A DNA stretch of 64,000 nt from BOG-1155 sp963717985. GTDB taxonomy: Bacteria; Desulfobacterota; Syntrophorhabdia; Syntrophorhabdales; WCHB1-27. The stretch covers positions 186,001 to 250,000 of the forward strand of contig CAVQYC010000001.1 in assembly GCA_963717985.1 (NCBI GenBank), given 5' to 3'. A program made the translations under genes and the position numbers. Positions 61,966 to 64,000 of this stretch are shown here, piece by piece. The notes below the pieces were generated by a model, which was given only the letters and a program-made list of their open reading frames with translations, made no database searches and was not told the origin of the DNA. Every line of letters starts with the position of its first letter. Within the stretch, counting starts at the first letter, position 1.

Positions 61966-61996
61966 CGGGGGCAGGGGTACCCCTGCCCCCCGACCA
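61966..61996 (+). terminator. Strong hairpin between urtA and urtB
   Basis: GTCGGGGGCAGGGG, a 2-base loop, then CCCCTGCCCCCCGAC gives a near-perfect 14-bp GC-rich stem in the 50-bp gap. It has no T-run, so it probably stabilises the urtA mRNA 3' end or attenuates read-through, giving more binding protein than permease. Confidence 0.7.
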
Positions 61997-62008
61997 CGAG
62001 GTTGTTAT

Positions 62009-62902
62009 ATGGAAGCAGTTCTCTCGCAATTGTTCAACGGATTGAGCTTGAGCTCGATCCTTCTTCTTGTCGCGCTGGGTTTGAGTATCACCTTCGGCAT
62101 CATGGGCCTCATCAATTTTGCCCATGGGGAGTTTCTCATGATAGGGGCTTACGTGGCCTACGTCATGCAGAGATTTGTCTTAGTAGGCCATACGGGCCTT
62201 TCCTTCCTCGTCTCTCTGCCGGCGGCGTTCATAGCGGCCTTTATGATTGGCCTCATCGTCGAGAGGGCCCTCATCAGGTTCCTTTACGGAAGGCCATACG
62301 AGAGCATCCTGGCCACCTGGGGACTGAGCCTCATCCTGCAGCAGGGGGCGCGCAACATTTTCGGCGCCAACAACGTGGATGTGAGCGCTCCGCTCTGGCT
62401 TCAAGGGGGTGTCCGCCTTCTCGCCGGCTTTCAGCTCCCTTACAGCAGGATCTTTATTCTCTCCCTCGCTGTAGCCGCGATAGCAGGCATGTATTTCTAT
62501 GTCAACTACTCCGTGAGTGGAAGGCGGATGCGGGCGGTTATGCAGAACAGGCATATGAGCGCCTGCATGGGGGTCAACACGAGGAAAGTCGATTCCCTCA
62601 CGTTTGCTATCGGTTCAGGCATAGCGGGCATAGCGGGTTGCGCGGTAAGCCTGCTCGGCTCTATCGGCCCTTCGACCGGTCAGAACTACATCGTCGACGC
62701 CTTCATGGTCGTCGTCCTCGGCGGGGTCGGCAATCTCGCCGGAACCATCGCGGGCGCCCTCATGATCGGCCTCACCAATCCGCTTTTTGAGTACATGACC
62801 ACATCAAGCATGGGGAGGGTGATCGTCTTCACCCTTGTAATCGTTTTTCTCCAGTGGAAGCCTTCCGGTCTTTTCTCTTTGAAGACAAGGGCATTGGACT
62901 AG
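62009..62902 (+). CDS. urtB: Urea ABC transporter permease UrtB
   Basis: A 297-aa branched-chain-type permease with about eight membrane helices (SILLLVALGLSITFGIMGLI, INFAHGEFLMIGAYVAYV, VVVLGGVGNLAGTIAGALM). It matches UrtB/LivH-type membrane subunits and directly follows urtA. GAGG is 7 bases upstream of the ATG. The conserved loop MGVNTRKVDSLTFAIGSG is the coupling region to the ATPase. Confidence 0.93.
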   Translation: MEAVLSQLFNGLSLSSILLLVALGLSITFGIMGLINFAHGEFLMIGAYVAYVMQRFVLVGHTGLSFLVSLPAAFIAAFMIGLIVERALIRFLYGRPYESILATWGLSLILQQGARNIFGANNVDVSAPLWLQGGVRLLAGFQLPYSRIFILSLAVAAIAGMYFYVNYSVSGRRMRAVMQNRHMSACMGVNTRKVDSLTFAIGSGIAGIAGCAVSLLGSIGPSTGQNYIVDAFMVVVLGGVGNLAGTIAGALMIGLTNPLFEYMTTSSMGRVIVFTLVIVFLQWKPSGLFSLKTRALD

Positions 62903-62912
62903 AGGATAAGCC

Positions 62913-64000
62913 ATGGCAAATAAGAAGAGCCCTTTCTTCCGATTGATGTTCAACGGCCATGGGGCTTTCGTCCTCGGTTGTGTGGTCCTCCTCATCCTGC
63001 CGCTCCTCCTGTCGGATTTTCGGCTTAACCTGCTGGGCAAGTTCCTCACCTTCGCCATCGTCGCGCTGGGCATCGATCTCCTATGGGGGTACACAGGTAT
63101 CCTGACCCTTGGACACGGTGTTTTCTTCAGTCTCGGCGCGTACGCCATGGGTATGTACCTGAAGCTCCAGTCCGAGAGCCTTCCCGATTTCATGATATGG
63201 AGCGGCCTCACGGAGCTTCCCTGGTTCTGGAAGCCCTTCGCCCATGCCTGGTTTGCCCTCCCCATGGTGATCCTCGTGCCCGTCGCCGTCGCCGTCGTCA
63301 TCGGCATCCCCACATTCAAGGCAAGGATCAAAGGACCATACTTCGCCATCCTCACCCAGGCACTCGCCCTCGTCTTCTCGATCCTCTTCATCGGGCAACA
63401 GCCGTATACGGGCGGAACGAACGGCGTCACGAACCTACAGGGCATCTTCGGCTTTTCTCTGTCAGAGCCGGCGACTATGAGAGGCCTCTACCTCGCGACC
63501 GCCATCATGCTCATCCTGGTCTTTCTTTTCGCCAAATGGCTCGTATCGACAAAGACGGGCAGAATTCTCGTAGCAATCCGGGACGGCGAGAATCGCTTCA
63601 GGTTCCTCGGATACAACGCAACCCTGTTCAAGGTAGCCGTTTTCGCGTTGTCCGCCGCCCTGGCCGGTCTTGCGGGCGCCCTCTACGTACCCCAGGTAGG
63701 CATTATCTCACCATCCATGATGGGTATCCTCCCTTCGGTCGAGATGGCAATATGGGTTGCCGTCGGCGGCAGGGGCACGCTCGTCGGCGCGGTCGTCGGC
63801 GCGCTCATCGTCAACTTCGCGAAGACGTACCTCAGCGAGAGTTTCCCGAGCAGCTGGCTCTATTTTCAGGGGGCGCTCTTCGTCGGCGTCGTATTGCTCT
63901 TCCCGCAAGGCATCGTCGGGCTTATCGCAAAGCTTCCCCTCCTGCGCAGGGCCCGAATGTCGGTCACAGAAAAGGCGGAAGGCTCTACGGTGAGAGGATA
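62913..64000 (+). CDS. urtC: Urea ABC transporter permease UrtC (runs off the window)
   Basis: An open frame from ATG 62913 (GAGGATAAG upstream) encodes at least 362 residues of a UrtC/LivM-type permease with membrane helices (GYTGILTLGHGVFFSLGAYA, VALSAALAGLAGALY-like loop, WVAVGGRGTLVGAVVGALI). The last base pair of the window falls at a TA that may be the first two bases of a stop codon, so the gene is at or near its end. ATPase genes urtD/urtE are expected beyond. Confidence 0.9.
   Translation, partial: MANKKSPFFRLMFNGHGAFVLGCVVLLILPLLLSDFRLNLLGKFLTFAIVALGIDLLWGYTGILTLGHGVFFSLGAYAMGMYLKLQSESLPDFMIWSGLTELPWFWKPFAHAWFALPMVILVPVAVAVVIGIPTFKARIKGPYFAILTQALALVFSILFIGQQPYTGGTNGVTNLQGIFGFSLSEPATMRGLYLATAIMLILVFLFAKWLVSTKTGRILVAIRDGENRFRFLGYNATLFKVAVFALSAALAGLAGALYVPQVGIISPSMMGILPSVEMAIWVAVGGRGTLVGAVVGALIVNFAKTYLSESFPSSWLYFQGALFVGVVLLFPQGIVGLIAKLPLLRRARMSVTEKAEGSTVRG

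Noticed and set aside
1..64000. tRNA, rRNA, tmRNA or CRISPR arrays
   Set aside because: No cloverleaf with the usual TTCRA loop and no regularly spaced repeats were seen by eye; a tRNAscan and CRISPR search would settle it.

Overview
The window reads as chromosome of an anaerobic, syntroph- or sulfate-reducer-like bacterium of the former Deltaproteobacteria (Desulfobacterota, possibly the Syntrophorhabdia or Syntrophia side). This placement is an inference from gene content: FixABCX electron-bifurcating flavoproteins, a CarD/YacL-like/IspD/IspF/GltX cluster, a BBP2-type porin, an NtrB/NtrC-type pair, urea (Urt) uptake genes, PII proteins and a PEP-CTERM-like secreted protein. No rRNA, tRNA or CRISPR array was seen. 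Coding strand alternates in blocks and most genes sit in tight operons with 4-bp overlaps.

Region 1 (1-9.5 kb) is accessory: a DUF433/DUF5615 toxin-antitoxin-like pair, an orphan ParB-like protein, a secreted beta-repeat PEP-CTERM-like protein with an intact IS630-family element just upstream, a three-gene unit of two tyrosine recombinases plus a TPR protein, and two unrecognised membrane proteins. Region 2 (9.5-20 kb) holds lgt, a HAD hydrolase, a TraB-like protein, an orphan 4-helix-bundle sensor, a KimA-like transporter with a terminator in its leader, a decayed sodium:solute symporter, YjbQ, a frameshifted PPi-type phosphofructokinase and threonine deaminase. Region 3 (20-26 kb) holds a B12-binding radical SAM protein, a porin, and a permease-PII locus broken by many +1 frameshifts.

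Region 4 (26-38.4 kb) is one long minus-strand transcription unit. It begins with three genes not usually seen together, an EEP nuclease with HTH repeats, a Fic AMPylase and a double-HKD phospholipase-D-like protein. It then runs through mfd, two parvulin foldases (PpiC, SurA), pdxA and glycerate 2-kinase. The EEP-Fic-PLD trio is the best candidate for an undescribed system. Region 5 (38.7-53 kb) holds a chemoreceptor with a flagellar-type promoter, smc-gltX1 on the minus strand, the carD-yacL-ispD-ispF-gltX2 run on the plus strand, and a histidine kinase/sigma-54 activator pair. Region 6 (52.8-64 kb) holds a tautomerase, a DUF488 protein under a 28-bp palindrome, fixXCBA, an FMN-type oxidase-like protein, a small Cys-rich protein, a hybrid histidine kinase, and urtA-urtB-urtC behind a sigma-54-like promoter; urtC runs off the end.

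Recurring themes are nitrogen control (sigma-54-like sites, PII proteins, urea transport), electron bifurcation, and an unusual number of single-base frameshifts (PFK, permease, PII, FixA, symporter), all of the same +1 class. These could be real decay or assembly errors.
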